In this document: positions 36,523 to 44,601 of the stretch, piece by piece
How the letters are laid out: the number at the start of each line of letters is the position of its first letter
Position numbering within the stretch: the stretch's first letter is position 1
DNA from: Clostridium sp. Marseille-P2415
GTDB taxonomy: Bacteria; Bacillota; Clostridia; Lachnospirales; Lachnospiraceae
Assembly (NCBI RefSeq): GCF_900155545.1
Contig: NZ_LT732525.1
Location: forward strand, 379,423 to 443,422
Reading direction: 5' to 3'
Length of the DNA stretch: 64,000 bases
Position numbers and translations under genes: made by a program
The notes under the pieces: generated by a model
Database searches by the model: none
The model's input: the letters and a program-made list of their open reading frames with translations, nothing else
Told to the model about the DNA's origin: nothing

Positions 36523-36690
36523 GTTTCCACTTTCCAGCCCATGTTTTTTGGGCATAAAGGTATACCCACAGGGTGTTTCCACTTTCCAGCCCATGCTTTT
36601 TGGGCATAAAGGTATACCCACAGGGTGTTTCCACTTTCCAGCCCATGCTTTTTGGGCATAAAGGTATACCCACAGGGTGCTTCCATTTCC
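36523..36690. repeat. 52-bp tandem repeat array, locus A (upstream of mnmA)
   Basis: Three copies start at 36523, 36575 and 36627 with a period of exactly 52 bp, followed by a diverged start of a fourth at 36679. Each unit holds a short hairpin GCCCA/TGGGC around a T-rich loop, then ATAAA and the palindrome GGTATACC, then CACAGGGT. Copies 2 and 3 are identical; copy 1 differs at one base. The array ends 8 bp before the mnmA ATG. The minus strand is stop-free in all three frames. The same family occurs at 52150-52349. Confidence 0.92.
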
Positions 36691-36718
36691 TCAGCCGGGT
36701 AAGCAAAAGCCCGGCATC

Positions 36719-37156
36719 TTAATATTCTTCTTCCACTTCTTCCTCGCCGATATCAGACTTTGGTTTCTTTAAGCCATCAATCTCGATCCCGTTCTTATTG
36801 GCATAATCCCATAAAGCGGCGTGGATTGCTTCTTCTGCCAGTAAGGAACAGTGTACCTTAACCGGCGGTAATCCGTCAAGCGCCTCACACACAGCCTGAT
36901 TGGTGACTGCCATGGCCTCCTGAACGGATTTGCCTTTCACCATCTCGGTAGCCATGCTGCTGGTTGCCACTGCCGCTCCGCAGCCAAAGGTCTTAAATTT
37001 TACATCACGGATGATCTGTTCATCATCAATATCCAGATAAATTCTCATGATATCGCCGCATTTGGCGTTTCCCACAGTTCCCATACCGCTGGGATTATCT
37101 ATTTCTCCTACGTTTCTGGGGTGCTCAAAATGATCCATTACTTTTTCTGTATACAT
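36719..37156 (-). CDS. iscU: Iron-sulfur cluster scaffold protein (IscU/NifU N-terminal type)
   Basis: 145 residues. The three cluster-binding cysteines are in GNAKCGD, FKTFGCGAA and VKVHCSLL, with the conserved Asp after the first Cys. It is only the U-type domain; NifU's ferredoxin and C-terminal domains are absent, and an acidic tail (EEEVEEEY) ends the protein. It assembles 2Fe-2S and 4Fe-4S clusters with IscS. In this genome region it is the obvious cluster supplier for nitrogenase too, though it is 5.5 kb from the nif operon and on its own transcript. Confidence 0.93.
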   Translation of the reverse strand: MYTEKVMDHFEHPRNVGEIDNPSGMGTVGNAKCGDIMRIYLDIDDEQIIRDVKFKTFGCGAAVATSSMATEMVKGKSVQEAMAVTNQAVCEALDGLPPVKVHCSLLAEEAIHAALWDYANKNGIEIDGLKKPKSDIGEEEVEEEY

Positions 37157-37223
37157 AATCTATCTTCTCCATTTCCAGGTAATATATCCGAATCATGTCC
37201 GGCCGTCTTTTGGCGGTACCTTG

Positions 37224-38408
37224 TTATTTTCCCTGATGCCTGATAAAATCCTCATAGAGCGGTGACATGCTGCGAAGCTTTTCCACGATTTCTTTAATGG
37301 ATTCCACTACATAATCCATCTCTTCCTTCGTGTTATCTTCATCTAATGTCAGACGCAGGGAGCCATGGGCAATCTCGTGAGGAAGGCCGATGGCAAGCAG
37401 TACATGGGATGGATCTAAGGAACCTGAAGTGCAGGCAGAACCGCTGGAACCGCAGATGCCCTTCATATCCAGCATGATGAGCAAAGACTCTCCTTCAATA
37501 AACTGGAAAGCAAAGTTCACGTTATTGGACAGCCTGCTTTTGCGGTGTCCGTTAATCCTGGTATAAGGAACCTCTGCCATGACGCGCTCCATCAGATAAT
37601 TACGGAGCTCGGTTTCTTTTCTGATCCTCTCATCCATATTGGATTCCGCTAGTTCTACGGCCTTGCCAAAGCCTACAATTCCCGGTACATTCTCAGTACC
37701 TGCCCGGCGTTTTCTCTCCTGTCCGCCGCCATGAATGAAGGAACGGGATTTGATCCCGGACCGGATATAGAGAAAGCCAATGCCTTTCGGGCCGTTTATC
37801 TTATGGCCGCTGGCACTCAGCATATCGATGTGGTATTCATCCACATTGATGGGCACATGGCCAAAAGCCTGAACCGCATCCGTGTGGAAAATGATTCCAT
37901 GTTCCTTTGCGATCTCACCAATTTCCTTTATCGGTTCAATGGTTCCGATCTCGTTATTGGCAAACATGATTGAAATAAGGATGGTATCAGGGCGGATGGC
38001 CTTTTTCAGTTCCTCCAGCTTTACAATCCCATTTTCATCTACATTTAAATAGGTCACCTCAAAGCCATGCTTCTCCAGATACTCACAGGTGTGAAGCACA
38101 GCGTGGTGCTCGATCTTACTGGTGATGATGTGTTTTCCCTTTTCCGCATAAGCTTCCGCAGTTGCAATCAGCGCCCAGTTATCGGACTCCGAACCGCCTG
38201 CAGTAAAATAAATCTCGTTAGGCTTGGCGCCCAGAGCATTCGCAATAGTCTCTCTGGCTCCTGCAATGGCCTTCTTTGAGATATTGGAAAACTCGTATAC
38301 GGATGACGGATTTCCATAGAACTCCGTAAAATAAGGCAGCATAGCTTCCACGACCGCTGGCCGGGTTTTGGTAGTCGCTGCATTGTCAAGATAAATCAGT
38401 TGCTTCAT
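37224..38408 (-). CDS. iscS: Cysteine desulfurase (NifS/IscS type)
   Basis: 394 residues from ATG 38408. It is a class V PLP enzyme: IYLDNAATTKTRPAV, FTAGGSESDNWAL, HHAVLHTC, and the Schiff-base Lys in LSASGHKINGPKGIGFLYIR. The catalytic-loop Cys is in GSSGSACTSGSLDPSHVL. It moves sulfur from cysteine to IscU and MnmA. The order iscS-iscU-mnmA suggests one transcript. Confidence 0.94.
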   Translation of the reverse strand: MKQLIYLDNAATTKTRPAVVEAMLPYFTEFYGNPSSVYEFSNISKKAIAGARETIANALGAKPNEIYFTAGGSESDNWALIATAEAYAEKGKHIITSKIEHHAVLHTCEYLEKHGFEVTYLNVDENGIVKLEELKKAIRPDTILISIMFANNEIGTIEPIKEIGEIAKEHGIIFHTDAVQAFGHVPINVDEYHIDMLSASGHKINGPKGIGFLYIRSGIKSRSFIHGGGQERKRRAGTENVPGIVGFGKAVELAESNMDERIRKETELRNYLMERVMAEVPYTRINGHRKSRLSNNVNFAFQFIEGESLLIMLDMKGICGSSGSACTSGSLDPSHVLLAIGLPHEIAHGSLRLTLDEDNTKEEMDYVVESIKEIVEKLRSMSPLYEDFIRHQGK

Positions 38409-38576
38409 ATTGTTAGTTCCGCCTTTCTGTAGTCCTAAAGTTAAAAGCTTCATCTACAATTTCTATTATACACACATTTCCTAGAATTTCAATAGGAATG
38501 ATTCTCATTATGAAAGTGTCATGAAGAAGAAACGCCTTCCATATATTTATAATAATTCTCTTTTCCAGGAGATTTC

Positions 38577-40136
38577 ATGAATGATTCCCTGAAGATCCCC
38601 CAGAAACTTTCACCAAGAAAATATGCTTTACTGACCGGAACCCTCCTGTTGACCTCAGCCGGGCTCATCACCCGGGTGCTGGGATTTTTTTACCGAATCT
38701 TTCTCTCCCGGACCATTGGTGCCGAGGGGCTGGGAGTTTTTAATCTGGTCCACCCGGTATTCGGTATCTGCTTTGGCTTATGCGCCGGTTCCATCCAGAC
38801 CGCCATATCCCGGTCCGTAGCCGCTAATGTGAGAAAAGGCCGCTCTATTTTCCGAACCGGCCTTATTATTTCCGTGGCTATTTCCTTAATTCTGGCATAT
38901 GGCATCATCCAGTTTAAAGATTTCCTCGCCATTAATATCCTGATGGAACCCCGCTGTGCTTCCCTTCTTACTTTTATTGCGGTGTCCGTCCCCTGTTCGG
39001 CCATTCATGCCTGCATCAATGGATATTATTATGGTATGCAGCGCCCGCACGTTCCGGCATTCGCTCAGGTCATGGAACAGACGATCCGGATCGGAGCCGT
39101 ATTCCTGATCGCAGATATCATGGTAGAATCCGGCATCACAATTACCGTGCAGCTCGCAGTCATGGGACACCTGATCGGAGAAATCGCTTCTTCTCTCTAT
39201 ACTATTGTGTCCTATCAGTTTTTTCCGCCAAAAATGCCTGCGGATTTTACAACGGTCTCCTCCACCTTCCGTGAAACTGCCCCCGGACTTATGCATCTGG
39301 CCCTGCCTCTTATGGGAAACCGCCTGGTCTTAAATATCCTCGCAAGCGCGGAAGCCATCTTAATTCCCAGCAGACTTCAGATGTCAGGGCTATCCGGCTC
39401 AGCAGCATTTTCCGTATACGGCGTTCTGACCGGAATGGCCCTGCCCTTTATTTTGTTTCCATCCACCATATTTAATTCTCTTGCTGTCCTTTTGCTGCCA
39501 ACGGTGGCAGAAGCCCAGTCAGAGGGCAATGAAGGCCGGATCGGGGCTGCCATTTCCATGTCACTTCGTTACTGTCTGTACGTGGGGATCCTGTGCATCG
39601 GCATTTTCACCTTATTTGGCAATGACCTGGGTATCAGTGTGTTTAAGGATAAAACCGCCGGTTCTTATATGACCATTTTAGCCTGGCTGTGCCCATTTCT
39701 CTATCTGGTAACTACAATGGGGAGCATTTTAAACGGTCTTGGGCGCACCTCCGTCACATTTATTCAGAATGCAATTGCTTTGGGGATCCGTTTGTGCTTT
39801 GTTTTATTTGGCATTCCAAAATTCGGGATCCTTGCCTATCTGGTAGGAACGCTGGCCAGCGAACTGCTTCTGGCTATGATGCACGTGCTTACCCTTCGGA
39901 ATAAGGTTGACTTTGTATGGAATGCATGGGATATGATCGTAAAGCCGGCCGCACTTATGATATTATCAATCGGCATTTATTTTGCAGTATTCTCTGCTGC
40001 CGATCCCTTTAAGGGGCTGCCCCTCTTTGTGAATACAGCAATACATATCGGAATTTTATGTTGCTTTTACCTGATCACGCTGCTGGCTGCCCACATCCTC
40101 AGGGGTGAAAAATCTAAAAAAAATGATTATAAATAA
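38577..40136 (+). CDS. Polysaccharide biosynthesis / lipid flippase of the SpoVB family (MATE-like)
   Basis: 519 residues with about 14 hydrophobic segments and CAGGAG before the ATG. The family start ALLTGTLLLTSAGLITRVLGFFYRIFLSRTIG and the motif GLGVFNLVHPVFGICFGLCAGSIQTAISR match SpoVB/YtgP-like proteins of the MOP superfamily. Members flip lipid-linked sugars for peptidoglycan or spore cortex. Other SpoVB paralogues are common in clostridia, so sporulation-specific use is not certain. Confidence 0.85.
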   Translation: MNDSLKIPQKLSPRKYALLTGTLLLTSAGLITRVLGFFYRIFLSRTIGAEGLGVFNLVHPVFGICFGLCAGSIQTAISRSVAANVRKGRSIFRTGLIISVAISLILAYGIIQFKDFLAINILMEPRCASLLTFIAVSVPCSAIHACINGYYYGMQRPHVPAFAQVMEQTIRIGAVFLIADIMVESGITITVQLAVMGHLIGEIASSLYTIVSYQFFPPKMPADFTTVSSTFRETAPGLMHLALPLMGNRLVLNILASAEAILIPSRLQMSGLSGSAAFSVYGVLTGMALPFILFPSTIFNSLAVLLLPTVAEAQSEGNEGRIGAAISMSLRYCLYVGILCIGIFTLFGNDLGISVFKDKTAGSYMTILAWLCPFLYLVTTMGSILNGLGRTSVTFIQNAIALGIRLCFVLFGIPKFGILAYLVGTLASELLLAMMHVLTLRNKVDFVWNAWDMIVKPAALMILSIGIYFAVFSAADPFKGLPLFVNTAIHIGILCCFYLITLLAAHILRGEKSKKNDYK

Positions 40137-40156
40137 GGAAGGTTTTAATCCCATGC

Positions 40157-40194
40157 CTGGAAAAGACATCGGCTGTACAGCGGATGTCTTTTTC
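40157..40194. terminator. Bidirectional terminator between the flippase gene and the Crp-type regulator
   Basis: GAAAAAGACATC-type stem: AAAAGACATC pairs with GATGTCTTTT over a GC-containing loop, A-rich before and T-rich after. It serves both convergent genes. Confidence 0.75.
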
Positions 40195-40205
40195 AGTATT
40201 GCACT

Positions 40206-40871
40206 TTACCGTTGATTACTGCCGTTGACTGCCATTGCCGCAAGTGATGAAAAATCTTTTATTATATATTCTTTTTTATCCGTATGCTGTAAAATATTTG
40301 CTTCGCAAAAAAGTGCAAACACGTGGAGCAAATGACGATAGCTGACACCCAGATATTCTGCAACTTCTGTGTGTTTTCTATTGTAGATTTCCCCATCAGC
40401 AGATAACAGGATAAACCTGGCTAATCGGTTTACCAAAGGATAATTCTGGTTAGTGGCATAATTAGAGGTGTTGCGTAAAGCTTTTTTGCATAAAAACAGG
40501 CATAGATAGTTTAGAAATTTAATATCATTTCTTAAAAGATGATCTGTTTCTCTTATGGGCAATAAAATACATATGCATTTATCTAATGCTATTATTCCGT
40601 TGGTGAATTTTTGCGCCCTCATAAATTCCATTTCCCCAAATAAGGTAGGGGATTTTAAGAAATCTATAATGGTAATTTTACCATTTTCATGGGTTAAAAA
40701 GAGCTTGGCATTTCCGTCGATGAGAAATATTAAATCAGATAAATCATCACCTTCTCTGCATATTAATTGATTTTTTTGATACTCTTTTACTTTAGCATAT
40801 GGAGTAATATCAAAGGAAAAGATATTAGTGACATATGCAGGAATAATTACGTCGGAACCTTTTGTTTTCAT
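40206..40871 (-). CDS. Crp/Fnr-family regulator, YeiL-like
   Basis: About 221 residues from ATG 40871; ATG 40898 and a longer open frame to 40931 are alternatives. The N-terminal cyclic-nucleotide-binding-type barrel (ICREGDDLSDLIFLIDGNAKLFL) is followed by a helix-turn-helix. The stretch YPLVNRLARFILLSADGEIY then HTEVAEYLGVSYRHLLHV matches E. coli YeiL closely from memory. Cysteines near YLCLFLCKK might bind a ligand. It is divergent from guaB; a perfect palindrome between the two genes is its probable operator. Confidence 0.82.
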   Translation of the reverse strand: MKTKGSDVIIPAYVTNIFSFDITPYAKVKEYQKNQLICREGDDLSDLIFLIDGNAKLFLTHENGKITIIDFLKSPTLFGEMEFMRAQKFTNGIIALDKCICILLPIRETDHLLRNDIKFLNYLCLFLCKKALRNTSNYATNQNYPLVNRLARFILLSADGEIYNRKHTEVAEYLGVSYRHLLHVFALFCEANILQHTDKKEYIIKDFSSLAAMAVNGSNQR

Positions 40872-40943
40872 AGATAAATCTCTTCTTTCATACTCCATTT
40901 TTGTTACTAATACTACTATAAAATTTAACAAAATTCCATATAT

Positions 40944-40961
40944 ATATGAGAAAACTCATAT
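40944..40961. promoter_or_regulatory. Perfect Crp/Fnr-type palindrome between yeiL-like and guaB genes
   Basis: ATATGAG (40944-40950), 4 bp, CTCATAT (40955-40961), a geometry like the Fnr site (5-bp half-sites, 4-bp gap). A guaB -10 TATAAT sits at 40982-40987 with a poor -35 (TATTAC, 17 bp). If transcription starts 7 nt after the -10, the palindrome is centred at -41.5, the class II activator position. Confidence 0.65.
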
Positions 40962-41111
40962 TACTAACACAAAGCAAATGATATAATTTTCTTATATAGA
41001 CTAGTTTATTGAAAAAAGTTATGAAATACACAATCCATCTATTTGGAATAGTACTGCAGATTGTTTGTAAAAGCGTATTTGGAATGAATATGAAAGGAAA
41101 AAAGGAATAAA

Positions 41112-42602
41112 ATGGCTAAAATATATCATGAAATATCCCGAACATTCAATGAATATCTGCTGATCCCAAATTTGTCCACCCCCCTTTGCACACCTGATAA
41201 GATTGATTTGACAGTACCTCTTACAAGACATAGGGCAGAGGAACCGCATCTAAGACTCAATATTCCACTTGTTTCTGCTATTATGCAGGCGGTATCGGAT
41301 CACAAGCTTGCTATTTCATTGGCCCGGTGCGGAGGTCTGGCATTTATATATGGAGCGCAATCAATAAATTCACAGGCCAAAATGATTAAGGAAGTCAAGA
41401 AATTTAAATCTGGTTTTGTTACATGTGATTCTTATCTGTCACCGGAACATACTTTGAATGACATACTAAAGCTTAGAGAAAAAACAGGACATTCTACGAT
41501 GGCTGTTACTTCTGACGGAAATCAGGACGGTTCCTTTATAGGAATCATTACAAGCAGAGATTATAGAATAAGCAGAGATTCATTGCATAAAAAGGTTCGT
41601 GATCTTATGACACCATATGAAAAGATAGTTACAGGAAGCGATGGAATATCTCTTAATGAGGCAAATGACCTGATTTGGGCCAATAAATTAAATTGCCTTC
41701 CTATAGTAAATGAGAAACAACAGTTGGTAAATATGGTATTTCGAAAGGATTACGATGCTCATAAGGAAAATCCCCTTGAACTTCTTGATAAAAAGAAAAG
41801 CCTCCTTGTTGGAGCCGGAATTAATACTCACGATTATCAGGAACGCATTCCCGCATTGCTTAAAGCCGGTGCTGATATATTGTGCCTGGATTCTTCCGAT
41901 GGCTATTCTGTTTGGCAAAAAGATGCCATATCATATGTAAAAGCAAATTATCCGGATACATTTATTGGTGCCGGGAATGTAGTGGATGCAGAGGGATTCC
42001 GTTATCTGGCAGATGCAGGGGCGGATTTTGTAAAAGTTGGCATTGGCGGCGGGTCTATTTGTATCACACGCGAACAGAAAGGGATTGGAAGAGGACAAGC
42101 TACTTCTGTATTAGAAGTAGCTGATGCCAGAAATAAATATCAGGAAGAAACAGGAATCTACGTCCCTATATGTTCCGACGGTGGAATTGTATATGATAAT
42201 CATATTGCCATTGCATTGGCCATGGGCGCAGATTTTGTGATGATGGGAAGATATTTTGCAAGGTTTGATGAAAGCCCCGGGAAGAAGTTAAAAAGAGGCA
42301 ATGAATATGTAAAAGAATATTGGGGAGAAGGGTCAGACCGGGCTAAGAACTGGCAGCGTTATAGCATGACAGCCAATAAAGATATTTATTTTGAAGAAGG
42401 CGTTGATAGTTATGTTCCATATGCCGGAGCATTGAAGGATAATCTATCAGTCACTCTAAGTAAGATAAGAGCTACCATGTCAAGCTGTGGGGCAGCCTCC
42501 ATTGATGAATTTCAAAAAAAAGCAAGGATTACACTTGTTTCTTCAACGAGCATCAGAGAAGGCGGAGCTCATGATATTATATTAAAAGATAAAAATTATT
42601 AG
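41112..42602 (+). CDS. guaB: IMP dehydrogenase
   Basis: 496 residues, AAAAGGAAT before the ATG. The TIM-barrel enzyme has the catalytic Cys loop [23 protein letters not shown]-binding [21 protein letters not shown] and [14 protein letters not shown], and the flap around [17 protein letters not shown]. Two CBS domains are inserted at about 100-220 ([28 protein letters not shown]). This long clostridial type differs from the Bacillus type in its N-terminus. It makes XMP for guanine nucleotides. It is AT-richer than the flanking genes and divergent from the YeiL-like regulator. Confidence 0.93.
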   Translation: MAKIYHEISRTFNEYLLIPNLSTPLCTPDKIDLTVPLTRHRAEEPHLRLNIPLVSAIMQAVSDHKLAISLARCGGLAFIYGAQSINSQAKMIKEVKKFKSGFVTCDSYLSPEHTLNDILKLREKTGHSTMAVTSDGNQDGSFIGIITSRDYRISRDSLHKKVRDLMTPYEKIVTGSDGISLNEANDLIWANKLNCLPIVNEKQQLVNMVFRKDYDAHKENPLELLDKKKSLLVGAGINTHDYQERIPALLKAGADILCLDSSDGYSVWQKDAISYVKANYPDTFIGAGNVVDAEGFRYLADAGADFVKVGIGGGSICITREQKGIGRGQATSVLEVADARNKYQEETGIYVPICSDGGIVYDNHIAIALAMGADFVMMGRYFARFDESPGKKLKRGNEYVKEYWGEGSDRAKNWQRYSMTANKDIYFEEGVDSYVPYAGALKDNLSVTLSKIRATMSSCGAASIDEFQKKARITLVSSTSIREGGAHDIILKDKNY

Positions 42603-42618
42603 AAATTCCCAACGGATA

Positions 42619-42656
42619 ACTGGCGGCTTATGGATCGGGGAACATAAACCGTCAGT
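42619..42656. terminator. Hairpin between guaB and the end of the nif operon
   Basis: ACTGGCGGCTTATG (42619-42632) pairs with CATAAACCGTCAGT (42643-42656) with one mismatch and one wobble. It lies between convergent genes. There is no strong T-run. Confidence 0.5.
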
Positions 42657-42672
42657 AAAGCCATGAGGTGGT

Positions 42673-43659
42673 TTATTCTGATTTGTTTTTATTGCACAGG
42701 GAACAGTTTGCGCAATCTGCCGGGCTGCAGTGCATTCCAGGCCGTTGGAATGGTTCTATGGTAAAACCGCAGTCATCCAGGCTGAATTTATGATTTTTAA
42801 TTATTGCATCTCTGGAATCATAATCAAATTCTATTTTCAGTCCTGATACTGTGAGTACATCATCATACAGCGGATGGGGTTTTATGTATGGGGCAAATGT
42901 TTCCATGAAGCCTTCTTCTGTCTGAACATAGACAGCATTGTCACAGGTGATCAGAGACTGAATCAGGCCTTCTTCTGTGAAAGAAAGGGAATTGCTGTCT
43001 GCATTCACTCCAATCTGGTCCGGATCGTATGCAGTGATGTTACCAATGGGTGTATTTACAGTTACCGGCTCTGCCGGTTCCACGGATTTTAAATTTCCGG
43101 ATTCATATAAGGACAGCCCGACCCTGGTATCGACCGTTCCCAAGGACGTTGCAACCGATATCCGTTCGCCTGGAAACAGAGTGATGCTCTTTATTTCTCC
43201 GCTCTCATAAAAACAAAGGCCGTTTATCATGGTCCGGAATTCCGAGAAGCCTAAGTCAAAGGAAATGGGAATGTTTAGCTCCCGCTCCTCCTCTTCCGTC
43301 CAGAATCCGCTTATCTGTCCGTCCAGAATAAACACCCGGTGAAGCTCTCCGGTGGGATAAAATTTCACCAGTTCCGCCGGAAGCTCTCCGATCGGAGTTA
43401 TGATTTCCTGCTGCCGGTCCAGCGCCACACTGATCACCATGCCCTGCCGGTCAAACTCTACAGAAGGTTTATTCTTTCTCCTTGCGGTTTCCGTATAGGC
43501 AGGAACCAGTTCTCCCACCTCTGTCACAATCATATTTTTTTCTGAGAGCCGGACTCCGGAAAGCTCTCCCTGGGGATAGCAGGTGAAGGTATCCACTCCG
43601 CCAAATATCCCGAAAGGTGTCTGCAGCTTTTTTTCTTCTATGACCATATAGTTTTGCAT
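42673..43659 (-). CDS. Nif-operon protein with YxxG repeats and C-terminal CX4CX2CX2C motif
   Basis: 328 residues, GGAGGTGAAAT before ATG 43659. I do not recognise a named family. The body is built of about six MORN-like beta units of the form aromatic-xxG-x-hydrophobic-x-x-Val (CYPQGELSGV, FDRQGMVISV, FYPTGELHRV, FYESGEIKSI, LYESGNLKSV, FTEEGLIQSL). Several are followed by TPIGE/TPIGN turns. The last 20 residues hold HCSPADCANCSLC, a spacing suited to an iron-sulfur cluster or zinc. No signal peptide or membrane span. It is the last gene of the nif operon, 17 bp after the AnfO-like gene. A metal carrier or electron-transfer accessory role is inference only. Confidence 0.65.
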   Translation of the reverse strand: MQNYMVIEEKKLQTPFGIFGGVDTFTCYPQGELSGVRLSEKNMIVTEVGELVPAYTETARRKNKPSVEFDRQGMVISVALDRQQEIITPIGELPAELVKFYPTGELHRVFILDGQISGFWTEEEERELNIPISFDLGFSEFRTMINGLCFYESGEIKSITLFPGERISVATSLGTVDTRVGLSLYESGNLKSVEPAEPVTVNTPIGNITAYDPDQIGVNADSNSLSFTEEGLIQSLITCDNAVYVQTEEGFMETFAPYIKPHPLYDDVLTVSGLKIEFDYDSRDAIIKNHKFSLDDCGFTIEPFQRPGMHCSPADCANCSLCNKNKSE

Positions 43660-43676
43660 ATCATTTCACCTCCGCA

Positions 43677-44288
43677 TCAGCATTGTTTTTTCGTCAAGAG
43701 CACATGCATTAAGCCATCCCTTGACTGAACCCTCTTTTCACAGGAAGCATCCCGCTCCAGCCATGGCGGCACGTGGGCGCAGATCAGATGCAGCTCCAGA
43801 AAAGGAGTATTGGAAAGAAATGGCATAAGCGCCTTTTTCGATGATATCTCCGGGCATTCCTTCTGAAGCTCCTGCAGGTTCAGCATATAAACTCCAGGGG
43901 TCCGGGTTTCTGCCGGACGGGCATTCCGGATCATTTCATCCTTCATCCTCTCTTTCTCATCGCTTTCCTCAATGTCCGTGATGACTCCGTTTAATGTTTC
44001 ATCGTCTATTTTTTCTACGGAAAAAATACAGCATCCCTTCCTGTTAAATACGGAAAACGGGATTCCGGCGATTTCTTTGCATACCACTGCTTTCACCTCT
44101 TCTGCCAGATGAGCGATTTTCTCCGTTTCCTTTCTCAGTTCCTTTACGGTCAAGCCCCCAAGAGGTAAGAAAGAAGCCGTCCGGGCAATTTTCCACGTCT
44201 CATCCTGCTTTTCATAGATATCAACCATATTACACTTTACAAAGGATACGATCTCCTTTTCTCTGCTGAAAACTGCGATTCTATCCAT
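43677..44288 (-). CDS. AnfO-like nitrogenase accessory protein
   Basis: 203 residues, GGAAGGGGGAGG before ATG 44288. It resembles, from memory, the AnfO family first described with Fe-only nitrogenase. Matching features are an N-terminal IAVFSREKEIVSFVKCNMVDIYEK, the middle VVCKEIAGIPFSVFNRKGCCIFSVE, and a C-terminal GVYMLNLQELQKECPEISSK followed by HVPPWLER. AnfO's biochemical role is unclear. The operon here encodes a NifDK pair without an AnfG-type delta subunit, so this is probably not an Fe-only system. It may act in general cofactor or NifDK maturation. Confidence 0.6.
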   Translation of the reverse strand: MDRIAVFSREKEIVSFVKCNMVDIYEKQDETWKIARTASFLPLGGLTVKELRKETEKIAHLAEEVKAVVCKEIAGIPFSVFNRKGCCIFSVEKIDDETLNGVITDIEESDEKERMKDEMIRNARPAETRTPGVYMLNLQELQKECPEISSKKALMPFLSNTPFLELHLICAHVPPWLERDASCEKRVQSRDGLMHVLLTKKQC

Positions 44289-44309
44289 TGCCCTCCCCCT
44301 TCCTTTCTT

Positions 44310-44600
44310 TTATTCATCAATCTCCACCACATTTCCATGAATCAGCTTTGCTAAGAATTCTTCCAGCTCCAGCTGTGCTTCTTCTTCCTCAATGTTCTTT
44401 TCCTCTGAAAGTAGACTTACCAGCTCTGTGACATCCGTCCCTCTCTCCAAGCTGTTCCACAGGAAAATGCAGGTCTCATTCACAGAAGGCAGACCATCTA
44501 GTGAGCCGTTCTGACTGTCTCTTTCATCAAAGATACAGAATTCGCCGCCAAGCTCCTTTAACGTAAAGCCTGGCTTCAGCTTAACATTTTTGATTTTCAT
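44310..44600 (-). CDS. PqqD-family (RiPP-recognition-element-like) protein
   Basis: 96 residues. The winged-helix PqqD pattern is visible: LKPGFTLKELGGEFCIFDE, then LPSVNETCIFLWNSLERGTDVTELVSLL and a final helix EEEEAQLELEEFLAKLIHGNVVEID. In RiPP pathways such proteins hold precursor peptides for a radical SAM enzyme. No precursor peptide or SPASM-type radical SAM gene is nearby; the only radical SAM protein of the operon is NifB. The ATG overlaps the stop of the chaperonin-like gene, so the two are translationally coupled. Confidence 0.72.
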   Translation of the reverse strand: MKIKNVKLKPGFTLKELGGEFCIFDERDSQNGSLDGLPSVNETCIFLWNSLERGTDVTELVSLLSEEKNIEEEEAQLELEEFLAKLIHGNVVEIDE

Positions 44601-44601
44601 T

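Noticed and set aside
36523..36690. CRISPR array
   Set aside because: Units are head-to-tail with no unique spacers and no cas genes are present; this is a tandem repeat.
41112..42602. Novel IMP dehydrogenase paralogue
   Set aside because: The unusual N-terminus matches the long clostridial IMP dehydrogenase type as I remember it, and all catalytic loops are intact, so it is likely the normal guaB.
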